Positions 53,123 to 61,670 of a stretch of DNA of 64,000 bases are shown here, piece by piece. Source of the stretch: Streptomyces aquilus (lineage in GTDB: Bacteria; Actinomycetota; Actinomycetes; Streptomycetales; Streptomycetaceae); contig NZ_CP034463.1 of the NCBI RefSeq assembly GCF_003955715.1, positions 2,356,001 to 2,420,000 of the forward strand, written 5' to 3'. A program made the translations under genes and the position numbers. Under the pieces are notes generated by a model. The model was not told the DNA's origin. It saw only the letters and a program-made list of their open reading frames with translations, and searched no databases. Position 1 is the stretch's first letter. Each line of letters opens with the position of its first letter.

Positions 53123-53785
53123 ATGAACACCACCCCGCAGATGAGCCAACTGGGACCACAGCAGGGCCAGCAAGGTCAGCAAGGCCAGCAGGGACAGCAG
53201 TTCCCGAGCACCTCTCCGTACCAGCAGCAACAGCAGCAGCCGTTCGGCCAGCAGGGCTTCGGTCAGCAGGGCGTCGGCCAGCAGCAGCCCTACGGCATGG
53301 GCGGCGGCTCGCTGGAGCAGCTCCAGCAGCTCGGCCAGCAGCAGCCCTACCAGCAGCTGCTCCAGCAGCTCGGCCAGCAGCCCTTCGCTCAGCAGCAGGG
53401 CTTCGGCCAGCAGCAGGGCCAGCAACAGGGCCAGCAACAGGGCCAGCAACAGGACCAGCAACAACAGCAACAGGTCGAGCAGCAGGTGCAGCAGCACATC
53501 CACCAGATCGCCCAGGCCGCCGTGCAGTACTTGCAGCAGCAGGTGCAGACGCAGGCGTTCCAGGCCGGCATCGCGAACGGCTACATCGATGTCGTCCAGC
53601 CGCTGCCGGGGCAGCCGAGTGTGATCGGGCTGCTGATCGGCGGTCAGCTGAGGGTCCTGTTCAACCCCAACCCGCAGACCCACGACCAGGTCCAGGAGGC
53701 GTTCGCCTTCGGCCACCAGGTCATCGGCATCTGGGACTCGCAGACCCCGCAGATCCTGCGCAGCATCCAGGTCCGCAAGATCTGA
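53123..53785 (+). CDS. Glutamine-rich, prion-like protein
   Basis: The 220-residue product begins MNTTPQMSQLGPQQ and has GGTGACACC-type sequence with AAGGTG before the ATG. Roughly 80 residues are Gln, mostly within the first 150, arranged as GQQ, GQQQ and poly-Q runs with Pro, Phe, Tyr and Gly, which is the make-up of prion-like low-complexity domains. The last 75 residues are a compact non-Gln-rich domain, GYIDVVQPLPGQPSVIGLL and LRVLFNPNPQTHDQVQEAFA. That domain resembles the C-terminus of the upstream subtilisin. The reading frame keeps strong GC3 bias, so it is a real gene. Function is unknown; a substrate, inhibitor or assembly partner of the protease is possible. Confidence 0.85.
   Translation: MNTTPQMSQLGPQQGQQGQQGQQGQQFPSTSPYQQQQQQPFGQQGFGQQGVGQQQPYGMGGGSLEQLQQLGQQQPYQQLLQQLGQQPFAQQQGFGQQQGQQQGQQQGQQQDQQQQQQVEQQVQQHIHQIAQAAVQYLQQQVQTQAFQAGIANGYIDVVQPLPGQPSVIGLLIGGQLRVLFNPNPQTHDQVQEAFAFGHQVIGIWDSQTPQILRSIQVRKI
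53157..53465 (+). repeat. Tandem short repeats coding the glutamine-rich region
   Basis: Units of 9 nt (GGCCAGCAA-like) near 53163-53200 and 12 nt (CAGGGCCAGCAA-like) near 53413-53455 repeat in tandem, coding GQQ and GQQQ. CAG and CAA are mixed, which limits slippage but still suggests growth by unequal crossing over. Confidence 0.8.
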
Positions 53786-53802
53786 CCGGCACCAGGTGAC
53801 AC

Positions 53803-53836
53803 GAAGGGCGCTTCCCCCGTCGGGGAAGCGCCCTTC
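53803..53836. terminator. Convergent terminator
   Basis: A perfect 15-bp stem, GAAGGGCGCTTCCCC (53803-53817) with its complement (53822-53836) and loop CGTC, lies between the Gln-rich protein gene and mshC. Confidence 0.85.
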
Positions 53837-53850
53837 TCGGTACCGGAGCG

Positions 53851-55080
53851 CTACAGCGCGACGCCGAGCAGCGCGTCCACCGCGCGCGAGACGACGCCGG
53901 GGGCGCTCTCGTCCGTGCCGCCGGACTCCTCCTGGCGGGCCGCCCAGCGGTCTACCGCGGCGAGCGCGGCCGGGGCGTCGAGGTCGTTCGCGAGGGCCTC
54001 GCGGATCTCCTCGACGAGAGCCTCGGCGGCCGGGCCGTCAGGCCGGGAGACGGCGGCACGCCACCGTCCGAGCCGCGCGACCGCGTCCTGGAGCACCTGG
54101 TCGGTCCACTCCCAGTCGGCCCGGTAGTGGTGGGCGAGCAGGGCGAGCCGGATCGCGGCCGGGTCGACGCCCGCGCGGCGCAGCGCCGAGACGAAGACGA
54201 GGTTGCCCTTGGACTTGGACATCTTCTCGCCGTGCAGGGCGACCATGCCGGCGTGGACGTACGCCTTGGCCATGGGGAACTCGCCGGTGAGCACCTGGGC
54301 GTGCGAGGCGCCCATCTCGTGGTGCGGGAAGGCGAGGTCGGAGCCGCCGCCCTGGACGTCGAAGGTCATGCCGAGGTGGTCGAGGGCGATGGCGACGCAC
54401 TCGATGTGCCAGCCGGGCCGGCCGCGGCCCAGCGAGCCGCCGTCCCAGCTCGGCTCGCCCGGGCGGGCGGCCATCCACAGCATCGGGTCGAGCGGGTTCT
54501 TCTTGCCCGCCCGGTCCGGGTCGCCGCCGCGCTCGGCGGACAGCAGCCGCATGGCGGCGGCGTCGAGGTTGGAGACCTTGCCGAAGTTCGGGTCGGACTC
54601 GACGGAGAAGTAGATGTCGCCTTCGAGCTCATAGGCGGCGCCCGCGTCCCGCAGCCGCTCCACCAGCGGAACGATGCCGGGTATCGCCTCCACGGCACCG
54701 ATGTAGTGCTGCGGCGGGAGCATCCGCAGGGCGGTCATGTCCTCGCGGAAGAGGGCCGTCTCCTTCTCGGCGAGGGCGACCCAGTCGATACTGTCCCGCT
54801 CGGCGCGCTCCAGGAGCGGGTCGTCGACGTCGGTGACGTTCTGGACGTAGTGAACCTGCCGCTTGGTGTCGAGCCACACGCGCTGCACGAGGTCGAACGC
54901 GTTGTAGGTCGCCGCGTGTCCCATGTGGGTGGCGTCGTACGGCGTGATGCCGCAGACGTAGATTCGGGCGACGGGACCGGGGTCGAGGGAGACCAGACCG
55001 CCGGTCGCGGTGTCGTGGATCCTCAGGTCGCGGCCCTGACCAGGCAGGGCGGGGACCTCGGAAGCGGGCCAGGCATGCAT
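53851..55080 (-). CDS. mshC: Cysteine:glucosaminyl-inositol ligase MshC (mycothiol synthesis)
   Basis: MshC joins cysteine to glucosaminyl-inositol with ATP, the third step of mycothiol synthesis. It derives from cysteinyl-tRNA synthetase. The 409-residue product has zinc ligands Cys43 (YVCGITPYD), Cys228 (GWHIEC) and His253 (FPHHEM), an HIGH-type motif THMGHA (51-56) and KMSKS at 286-290. The length and the N-terminal [20 protein letters not shown] start separate it from longer CysS. The downstream genes on the same strand form the typical MshC neighbourhood. Confidence 0.95.
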   Translation of the reverse strand: MHAWPASEVPALPGQGRDLRIHDTATGGLVSLDPGPVARIYVCGITPYDATHMGHAATYNAFDLVQRVWLDTKRQVHYVQNVTDVDDPLLERAERDSIDWVALAEKETALFREDMTALRMLPPQHYIGAVEAIPGIVPLVERLRDAGAAYELEGDIYFSVESDPNFGKVSNLDAAAMRLLSAERGGDPDRAGKKNPLDPMLWMAARPGEPSWDGGSLGRGRPGWHIECVAIALDHLGMTFDVQGGGSDLAFPHHEMGASHAQVLTGEFPMAKAYVHAGMVALHGEKMSKSKGNLVFVSALRRAGVDPAAIRLALLAHHYRADWEWTDQVLQDAVARLGRWRAAVSRPDGPAAEALVEEIREALANDLDAPAALAAVDRWAARQEESGGTDESAPGVVSRAVDALLGVAL

Positions 55081-55174
55081 GTCATGAGCCTAACCGGACG
55101 GATGTTCCGTATACGAACCGGACCGGGCCGGATGGCCGGTAAGGCGGTCTTGCGCACTGTCGTCCAGTGTGCTG

Positions 55175-55990
55175 CTACACCGGCGGCCAGGGAATGGCCG
55201 GCCACTCACCGCTCGGCTCCGGGTGCTTCCCGGTGGCGAGCAGTTCGTCCACACGCGCGCGTGTGGCGTCGAGTTCGGCAGGGGTGATGAGTACGGCCAG
55301 ACGGGCGGCCAGGGCTCCTTCGGCGCCGAGTGCCTCCTTGAGGCCCTTGAGGACGTCGACCGCCTCCCCTGTCAGGGGCTCGCCCGCCCAGCCCCACAGC
55401 AGGGTGCGGAGCTTGTTGTCGACGTTGAAGGTGACGCCGTGGTCGATGCCGTACAGGCGCTCCCCGGCGGGCAGCAGATGGCCGCCCTTGCGGTCCGCGT
55501 TGTTGATCACGGCGTCCAGGACGGCCAGCCGGCGCAGCCGTTCGTCGTCGGCGTGCACCAGCAGCGCGGTCTTGCCTTCGCCGACCTCGGCGAAGCCGAT
55601 GGCCTTCCAGCCGGGCTCGGGTTCCTCGCCGTCGACCAGGGCGAGCAGCTCGGCGCCGGGCGCGCCCTCGATCCACAGCTGGACCATGCCCTCGCCGAAC
55701 GGCCCGTCGCGCAGCACGGTGGGCGGGACCAGGCCCCAGCCGGTCGCCTCGGACACCTCGTAGGCGGCGACCTCGCGCTGGGCGAGGGTGCCGTCCGGGA
55801 AGTCCCACAGGGGGCGCTCGCCGCGGACGGGCTTGTAGACGCAGTAGGCCTCCTGGCCGTCGTGCTCCACGGAGCAGTACAGCACCGCGTTGGAGGCGTC
55901 CCGGATCTGTCCGCGCACCGTCAGCTCACCGCGGGTGAGCAGCTCGGCCGTGGTCACGCCCCGCGGCGGTATCCGTTCTGGCGCGGACAT
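55175..55990 (-). CDS. SCO1664-family kinase-like protein (phosphatidylinositol 3/4-kinase fold)
   Basis: ATG 55990 gives 271 residues (MSAPERIPPRGVTTAELL), and the frame begins inside the upstream DUF3090 gene by 37 nt. Kinase-like features are AYCVYKPVRGERPLWDF (lysine), a DNADRKGGHLL-like catalytic stretch (VINNADRKGGHLLPAG), and the metal site YGIDHGVTFN. The family is conserved in actinobacteria beside DUF3090 and MshC. The substrate is unknown. The assignment rests on remembered family wording and visible motifs. Confidence 0.85.
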   Translation of the reverse strand: MSAPERIPPRGVTTAELLTRGELTVRGQIRDASNAVLYCSVEHDGQEAYCVYKPVRGERPLWDFPDGTLAQREVAAYEVSEATGWGLVPPTVLRDGPFGEGMVQLWIEGAPGAELLALVDGEEPEPGWKAIGFAEVGEGKTALLVHADDERLRRLAVLDAVINNADRKGGHLLPAGERLYGIDHGVTFNVDNKLRTLLWGWAGEPLTGEAVDVLKGLKEALGAEGALAARLAVLITPAELDATRARVDELLATGKHPEPSGEWPAIPWPPV

Positions 55991-56544
55991 ACGTGTCCTT
56001 CCGGGTCGAGCGGGAGGCTGCACAGCGGGCACGGCGGCCGCCCGGCGTTGACGACGTCCAGGGCCCGCTTGGCGAAGGCTCGCGCCTGCGCGCCGGTGAG
56101 CCGGACCCGCAGCATCGGGGGGCCGTTCTCCTCGTCCTGGAGGAGCCTTTCCTCGGCCTCGGCGAGGTCCTCCTCGGACTCCGCGTCGAGTTCCACGAGG
56201 GCCTGCGCCTCGACGATCATGCGCTGCTCCTCACCGTCCCAGGCCAGCGCCATGGTGCCGACGCGGAACTCCTCCTCGACGGGGGTGTCCAGCGGGGCGG
56301 TGTCGGAGATCTCGGTGGGTGCCACGGCCGGGACGGAGGCGTTGCCGCCGCTGCGCCGGACCACTTCGTCCAGCAGTTCGTCCATGCGCTCGGCGAGGGC
56401 GGCGACCTGGGTCTTCTCCAGGGCCACGCTGGTCACCCGGGAACCCGCGATGGCCTGGAGGAAGAACGTACGGCGTCCGGGCAGTCCGACCGTGCCGGCC
56501 ACGAAGCGGTCCGGAGGGTCGTAGAGGAACACCTGACGGGACAC
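55954..56544 (-). CDS. DUF3090 family protein
   Basis: GTG 56544 with CAGGAGA upstream gives 196 residues. MSRQVFLYDPPDRFVAGTVG is the typical start of the family. The C-terminus carries C-x2-C and a later Cys (CPLCSLPLDPEGHVCPRQNG), which looks like a small zinc site. The acidic middle part (SEEDLAEAEERLLQDEE) is predicted to be helical. It overlaps the next gene by 37 nt and stands between the phosphatase and the kinase-like protein in a conserved cluster. The function is unknown. Confidence 0.88.
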   Translation of the reverse strand: MSRQVFLYDPPDRFVAGTVGLPGRRTFFLQAIAGSRVTSVALEKTQVAALAERMDELLDEVVRRSGGNASVPAVAPTEISDTAPLDTPVEEEFRVGTMALAWDGEEQRMIVEAQALVELDAESEEDLAEAEERLLQDEENGPPMLRVRLTGAQARAFAKRALDVVNAGRPPCPLCSLPLDPEGHVCPRQNGYRRGA

Positions 56545-56612
56545 GTCCTGTCTCCTGGAGTCGTGATGGGTACGGCGCTACTGCGACCGCTTCACCCTAC
56601 TGCGCCCGACGA

Positions 56613-57299
56613 TCACGGTGCGCCCGCACCACCCCCGACCGGGGCGTCGTCCGCGGGCGGTGTCTCGCGCGGCGCCAGGGAGGCGAAGTCACCGGTGTCG
56701 CCGAGGCGTACGAGGAACGGGCGCAGACGGGTGTAACGGATCGCGGTGATGGAACACGGATCGACAGAGATTCGCTGGAAGAGGTCGAGATGAAGTCCGA
56801 GCGCGTCCGCGACGAGCGACTTGATGATGTCGCCGTGCGAGCACATGAGGTAGACGGCGTCGGCGCCGTGGTCGCGCTCCACGCGCGCGTTCCACTCCCG
56901 TACGGCCTCGGCGGCGCGGGTCTGCATGGCCCGCATCGACTCGCCGCCGGGGAACGCCGCCGCCGACGGGTGGGCCTGGACGACCTCCATCAGGGGCTCG
57001 TCCATGAGCTCGGCGAGCTTGCGGCCCGACCAGTCGCCGTAGTGGCACTCGCCGATCCGGTCGTCGGTGTGGACGGTCAGCCCGGGCCGGGCGTCCAGGA
57101 GGGGCTGGAGCGTCTCCTGGCAGCGCTGGAGCGGGCTGCTGACGATCTCGGCGAGGGGCAGTTCGGCGAGCCGCTGGGGCAGCGCGGCGGCCTGGGTCCG
57201 GCCGCGTTCGTCCAGGGCGACACCGGGGGTCCATCCGGCGAGCAGTCCCTCGGTGTTGGCGGTGGATCGTCCGTGCCGGACGAGGATCAGCGTGGGCAT
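56613..57299 (-). CDS. Histidine phosphatase family protein (MSMEG_4193-type)
   Basis: The 228-residue product starts MPTLILVRHGRSTANTEG, with the catalytic His in RHG (residues 8-10). Other phosphate ligands are in VSSPLQRCQETL (Arg), and the second catalytic His in LMCSHGDIIKSLVADALG. ECHYGDWSGRKLAEL is the substrate loop of the phosphoglycerate-mutase-like group. It is the first gene of the four-gene minus-strand cluster with DUF3090, the kinase-like protein and mshC, and is divergent from corA. The substrate is unknown. Confidence 0.92.
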   Translation of the reverse strand: MPTLILVRHGRSTANTEGLLAGWTPGVALDERGRTQAAALPQRLAELPLAEIVSSPLQRCQETLQPLLDARPGLTVHTDDRIGECHYGDWSGRKLAELMDEPLMEVVQAHPSAAAFPGGESMRAMQTRAAEAVREWNARVERDHGADAVYLMCSHGDIIKSLVADALGLHLDLFQRISVDPCSITAIRYTRLRPFLVRLGDTGDFASLAPRETPPADDAPVGGGAGAP

Positions 57300-57361
57300 G
57301 CGGCCCAGGGTAGGCGCACACGCGCGTGCGCCGGTGAGCGAGTGACGGGAGAATACGCACC

Positions 57362-58360
57362 GTGATCGTGGACTGTGCCGTCTACCGCGACGGACACCGC
57401 ACCGAGGGCCCCGACGACCTGTCCGACGCCCTGGCGGAGGCGCGGGCCGGGGGCGGGTTCGTCTGGATCGGGCTGCACGAGCCGTCGGAACGGGAGTTCG
57501 ACCTCGTCACCCAGGAGTTCGGGCTGCACCCGCTGGCGGTCGAGGACGCCCTGAAGGCCCATCAGCGGCCCAAGCTGGAGGTCTACGACGACTCCCTCTT
57601 CCTCGTCCTCAAACCGGTCGTGTACGAGCCCGACAGCGACCAGGTCTCCACCGGCGAGGTGATGCTGTTCCTCGGCGACTCCTTCGTGGTGACCGTCCGG
57701 CACGGCGAGGGCGCCCCGCTGAAGGCCGTACGACGGCGTCTGGAGCAGGAGCCGGACATGCTCCACAAGGGGCCCACGGCGGTGCTGTACGCCATCTCGG
57801 ACGCCGTCGTCGACCACTACCTGGAGGTGGCGACCGAGCTCCAGACGGACCTGGAGGAACTGGAGGCGGAGGTGTTCTCGCCGGACGGGGGCGGCGGCTC
57901 CCGGAACACGGCGTCGCGGATCTACACCTTCAAGCGGCAGATCCTGGAGTTCCGCCGGGCGACCGGCCCGCTGACGCTGCCGCTGAACCGGCTGGCGGGG
58001 ATCGGCCAGTTCGGCGGCTCGGTGCCGTTCGTCAGCGAGAAGGCGCGGCCGTTCTTCCGGGACGTCAACGACCACCTCATGCGCGTGAACGAGTCCGTGG
58101 AGGGCCTGGACCGGTTGGTGTCGGACATCCTGTCGGCGCATCTGGCGCAGATGAGCGTCCGGCAGAACGACGACATGCGGAAGATCTCCGCGTGGGCGGC
58201 CATGGCCGCGATCCCCACGATGATCGCGGGGATCTACGGCATGAACTTCGACCACATGCCGGAGCTGCACTGGGTGTGGTCGTATCCGGCGGTGATCGCG
58301 CTGATGGCCGTCCTGGAGGTCCTGCTGTACCGGACGTTCAAGCGCCGCGGCTGGCTCTAG
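57362..58360 (+). CDS. corA: CorA-family magnesium/cobalt transporter
   Basis: GTG 57362 gives 332 residues. The long soluble N-terminal part includes a helical stalk (about 120-270). Two membrane helices lie at the C-terminus, with the selectivity motif GMN in IYGMNFDHMPE just after the first. The C-terminal FKRRGWL is basic, as usual for the family. It may carry magnesium, cobalt or another divalent cation. It is divergent from the phosphatase gene and convergent with the ferritin-like gene. Confidence 0.95.
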   Translation: MIVDCAVYRDGHRTEGPDDLSDALAEARAGGGFVWIGLHEPSEREFDLVTQEFGLHPLAVEDALKAHQRPKLEVYDDSLFLVLKPVVYEPDSDQVSTGEVMLFLGDSFVVTVRHGEGAPLKAVRRRLEQEPDMLHKGPTAVLYAISDAVVDHYLEVATELQTDLEELEAEVFSPDGGGGSRNTASRIYTFKRQILEFRRATGPLTLPLNRLAGIGQFGGSVPFVSEKARPFFRDVNDHLMRVNESVEGLDRLVSDILSAHLAQMSVRQNDDMRKISAWAAMAAIPTMIAGIYGMNFDHMPELHWVWSYPAVIALMAVLEVLLYRTFKRRGWL

Positions 58361-58369
58361 ACCCCCGGG

Positions 58370-59158
58370 TCAGGCGAACTCGGGAGCGGCGGTGGCCGGG
58401 CCGCCGAGCGCGTCGCGCCGTTCGGGCATCTTCAGGGACACCATGCGGCGCCAGCCCGCCGCGCGTTCGTAGGCGTACACGGCGTGGATGCCCGCCGCGA
58501 GGACCGCCGACTTGGCCTTGGGCCAGCCCAGGATGCGGCCCATGTGGGCCATGACGGCGAGGCTGACGTCACGGTAGACGCGGATCTCGGCGAGCGCGCA
58601 CTCCCGGAGGGTGCGCTGGATGTCCCGGCCGTGGCCCGCGTGGGCGAAGCGCAGCAACTCCTCGTGGCAGTAGGCGAGGTGGTTGTCCTCGTCGTTGGAG
58701 ATCATCTTCACCGCGCGCCCGAGGTCGGGGTGGTCGGCGAAGTGCTTGCGCAGCAGCTCCATCTGCTCGGAGGCGCGCTGTTCGGTGACCCTGCTGTGCG
58801 AGAGGTAGGTCACGATGTCCCGCACGGTGAGCGGCTGGTCGGCCTTGAGCTTGTCGTGGGCGAGACCGATGCCGTTCCGCTCCAGGAGCATCGTGTAGTC
58901 GGTCTCGGGGGGTACGGGCACGGGGTCGAGGCCGCGCTTCTTCATCAGGGCGTTGAAGATCCGGCCGTGTTTGTCCTCGTCGGCGCCGTGCCGGGTGATC
59001 TTGGGGGCGAGTTCGCGCTCGCTCTCCGGGACCAGGGCGGCGATGCGGGCGTTCTCCCAGCCTCCCTGCGACTCGCCGCTGGCGGCGATGGAACAGAACA
59101 GGCGGAAGGAATCGTCGTTGTCGAGGATCTCGGTGAACAGACTCTTGGCCGAAAGCAT
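58370..59158 (-). CDS. Ferritin-like di-iron protein of unknown function
   Basis: ATG 59158 with AGAGAGG upstream gives 262 residues. The four-helix bundle has two E-x2-H-type iron sites: GADEDKHGRIFNALM (about 60-74) and NDEDNHLAYCHEELLRFA (about 145-160). It resembles rubrerythrin/DUF455-like proteins. MKMPERRDALGG-type residues near the C-terminus are not part of the bundle. It may use O2 with two irons, but the substrate is unknown. It is convergent with corA with only a 9-nt gap. Confidence 0.85.
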   Translation of the reverse strand: MLSAKSLFTEILDNDDSFRLFCSIAASGESQGGWENARIAALVPESERELAPKITRHGADEDKHGRIFNALMKKRGLDPVPVPPETDYTMLLERNGIGLAHDKLKADQPLTVRDIVTYLSHSRVTEQRASEQMELLRKHFADHPDLGRAVKMISNDEDNHLAYCHEELLRFAHAGHGRDIQRTLRECALAEIRVYRDVSLAVMAHMGRILGWPKAKSAVLAAGIHAVYAYERAAGWRRMVSLKMPERRDALGGPATAAPEFA

Positions 59159-59451
59159 CGTGGCACCTCTCTGCGGGACTCCGCGGCAATCCCCGGAGAA
59201 CGAGTCAAATGCGGCGAGAGAGGTGCTGCAACAGCTGTGTCGGACAACTCCGCCAAAAGGAGGACCCATGAGGTCACGTCGGGGGCGTAACCCGGCGGGC
59301 ACGCGCGCGTTGTTCTGCGTGACGGCCGTGGCGGGGAAGACCCCCGAGCCCCCACCACGGCCGCAGAAACCTCCGGCGGTCTTGAAGCGCGTGTGACGGC
59401 GCCCGCCGTTGTGTCATCCGACCCGCCGCCGTCACGGCGGCCGGCCCGCTG
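59159..59451. other. Interval with one short plus-strand frame
   Basis: This region contains the ferritin-like gene promoter and the small frame at 59268-59396. Nothing else is seen. Confidence 0.4.
59268..59396 (+). CDS. Possible 42-residue basic small protein
   Basis: ATG 59268 has AAAAGGAGG ending 4 nt before it, a strong site. The product begins MRSRRGRNPAGTRALFC and ends PPAVLKRV; it is basic and proline-rich. Its end is convergent with the oxidoreductase gene. No homologue is known to me, and the composition could be chance in high-GC DNA. Confidence 0.4.
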   Translation: MRSRRGRNPAGTRALFCVTAVAGKTPEPPPRPQKPPAVLKRV

Positions 59452-60507
59452 TTACGCCAGTCCGGACCGCTCCAGGGCCTCGGCCCCGGCGCGGAGCGCG
59501 GCGATCCGCTCGTCGAGCGTGAAGCCCGCGGGAGCGAGACTCAGCGAGGTGACACCGGCCGCCGCGTACTCCTTCATCCGGTCCGCGATGCGGTCCACGG
59601 AACCCAGCAGCGTCGTCTGGTCGATGAGGTCGTGCGGGATCGCCGCCGCGGCGCCCTGCTTGTCGCCCGCGAGGTACTTCTCCTGCACCTCGGCGGCCGC
59701 CGCCTCGAAGCCCATGCGCTGGGCGAGCTGGTTGTAGAAGTTCTGCTTGGCGCTGCCCATGCCGCCGACGTACAGGGCCGTGTAGGGGCGGAAGGTGTCG
59801 GCGAGGGTGGCCACGTCCTTGTCCTCGCCCAGGGCGAGCGGCAGCGTCGGGTGGACGTCGAACCCTTCGAGGGTCTTCCCGGCCTTCTCGCGCCCGGCCC
59901 GCAGGTACTTGATCGTGGTCTCCTCCAGGTGCGCCGCGGAGGGGAAGATCAGCAGCGCGCCGTCGGCGATCTCGCCGGTCTGCTCCAGGTTCTTGGGGCC
60001 GATCGCGGCGATGTAGAGCGGGATGTGCTCGCGCTCCGGGTGCACGGTCAGCTTCAGGGGCTTGCCGGGGCCGCCGGGCAGCGGCAGGGTCCAGTGCGCG
60101 CCGTCGTAGGACAGCCGCTCGCGGGTCATGGCCTTGCGCACGATCTCGACGTACTCACGCGTGCGGGCCAGCGGCTTGTCGAACTTGACGCCGTACCAGC
60201 CCTCGGACACCTGCGGCCCGGAAACGCCGAGGCCGAGGCGGAAACGGCCGTGGGAGAGCGAGTCCAGGGTGGCGGCGGTCATGGCCGTCATCGCGGGCTG
60301 GCGGGCCGGGATCTGGAAGATGGCCGAGCCGACGTCGATGCGCTCGGTCTGCGCCGCGACCCAGCTGAGCACGGTGGCCGCGTCGGATCCGTAGGCCTCG
60401 GCGGCCCAGCACACGGCGTAGCCGAGGCGGTCGGCCTCCTGGGCGACGGCGAGATTGTCCGCGTCCATTCCGGCGCCCCAGTAACCCAGGTTGATGCCGA
60501 GTTGCAT
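59452..60507 (-). CDS. LLM-class F420-dependent oxidoreductase
   Basis: This 351-residue luciferase-like monooxygenase fold starts MQLGINLGYWGAGMDADNLA. It has the features of the F420 subgroup: AQTERIDVGSAIFQIPARQPAMTAMTA, the LDSLSHGRFRLGLGVSGP loop and YIAAIGPKNLEQTGEIADG. In actinobacteria such enzymes use the deazaflavin F420 to reduce diverse substrates. The substrate is not evident. It is divergent from the aldo/keto reductase gene. Confidence 0.9.
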   Translation of the reverse strand: MQLGINLGYWGAGMDADNLAVAQEADRLGYAVCWAAEAYGSDAATVLSWVAAQTERIDVGSAIFQIPARQPAMTAMTAATLDSLSHGRFRLGLGVSGPQVSEGWYGVKFDKPLARTREYVEIVRKAMTRERLSYDGAHWTLPLPGGPGKPLKLTVHPEREHIPLYIAAIGPKNLEQTGEIADGALLIFPSAAHLEETTIKYLRAGREKAGKTLEGFDVHPTLPLALGEDKDVATLADTFRPYTALYVGGMGSAKQNFYNQLAQRMGFEAAAAEVQEKYLAGDKQGAAAAIPHDLIDQTTLLGSVDRIADRMKEYAAAGVTSLSLAPAGFTLDERIAALRAGAEALERSGLA

Positions 60508-60683
60508 GGCCGATTCCCCTTACCGATCAGTAACGTCCCTTGTGGGGTGACCTTAGCGCGGGGGCTTGGATCGGGGCAGTTCGCGGTCGTGTTCTTCCGC
60601 CCACAGCGATGCCGTGACGATCAGGGAAACTGGTTGTCCACAGGCCCCCACACCACTGGTTCAGGCCAGTAATGTCGGCGCTC

Positions 60684-61670
60684 ATGGAGCAGAGGCATCT
60701 CGGCCGCACCGGCCTGCGTGTGTCCCGTATCGGACTCGGCACCCTCACGTGGGGCAGGGACACCGACGAGCACGACGCCGCGGACCTCTTGAAGACGTTC
60801 TGGGAAGCGGGCGGCAGCCTCGTCGACACGGCGGATGTGTACGGCGACGGGGAGGCCGAGTACCTGCTCGGACGCCTCATAGAAGGCCTGGTCCCGCGCC
60901 GGGACCTGGTCATCTCCACCAAGGCGGGCAGCGTGCCGGACCCGGACCGCCGCTTCGACGGCTCGCGCGGCCATCTGCTCTCCGCGCTGGACGCCTCCCT
61001 CACCCGCCTCGGCACGGACTACGTCGACGTGTGGCACGTCCACGCCTACGACCCCGAGACCCCCCTGGAGGAGACCCTCCAGGCGCTCGACCTGGCGGTC
61101 AGCAGCGGCCGCGCGCGCTACGCCGCCGTCTCCAACTTCTGCGGCTGGCAACTGGCCAAGGCCGCGACCTGGCAGCTGGCGGCACCGGGCACCCGGACCC
61201 GGCTGGCCGCCACGCAGCTGGAGTACTCCCTGCTTCAGCGGGGCGTCGAGCGCGAGGTGCTGCCGGCCGCGCTGGACCTGGGCATCGGGCTGCTGCCCTC
61301 CTCCCCGCTGGGCCGGGGAGTGCTGACGGGCAAATACCGGGGGGACGTCACGCCCGCCGACTCGCGGGGTGCCTCCGAGCATCTGGCGCCGTTCGTCGAG
61401 CCCTACCTCGACGACACCGCGAGCCGCATCGTGGACGCCGTGCAGACCGCGGCCGACGGGCTCGCGGTGACCCCGCTCCAGGTGGCCCTCGCATGGGTCC
61501 GCGACCGGCCCGGGGTGACCGCCCCGATCGTCGGCGCGCGCAACGCGCAGCAGCTCACGGCGGCATTGTCAGTGGAGGCCCTTAGTCTTCCTGACGAGAT
61601 CTGCCGGGCGCTCGACGACGTGTCGGCGCCCGTGCACCGCTATCCCGATCACGACTGGAGCACGCTGTGA
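60684..61670 (+). CDS. Aldo/keto reductase
   Basis: ATG 60684 gives 328 residues (MEQRHLGRTGLRVSRIGLG); ATG 60672 would add four residues. The AKR barrel has Asp-Tyr in FVDTADVYG-like LVDTADVYGDGEAEY (catalytic Asp and Tyr), Lys in VISTKAGS, and His in DVWHVHAYDPETPLEETL. The NADPH site is PIVGARNAQQLTAAL. No ribosome site is clear at either ATG, so a leaderless mRNA is possible. Its stop overlaps the next gene start by 4 nt. Confidence 0.93.
   Translation: MEQRHLGRTGLRVSRIGLGTLTWGRDTDEHDAADLLKTFWEAGGSLVDTADVYGDGEAEYLLGRLIEGLVPRRDLVISTKAGSVPDPDRRFDGSRGHLLSALDASLTRLGTDYVDVWHVHAYDPETPLEETLQALDLAVSSGRARYAAVSNFCGWQLAKAATWQLAAPGTRTRLAATQLEYSLLQRGVEREVLPAALDLGIGLLPSSPLGRGVLTGKYRGDVTPADSRGASEHLAPFVEPYLDDTASRIVDAVQTAADGLAVTPLQVALAWVRDRPGVTAPIVGARNAQQLTAALSVEALSLPDEICRALDDVSAPVHRYPDHDWSTL

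Noticed and set aside
53102..53716. Minus-strand leucine-rich frame looking like a membrane protein
   Set aside because: It is the complement of the CAG/CAA repeats of the Gln-rich gene, which read as Leu on the other strand.
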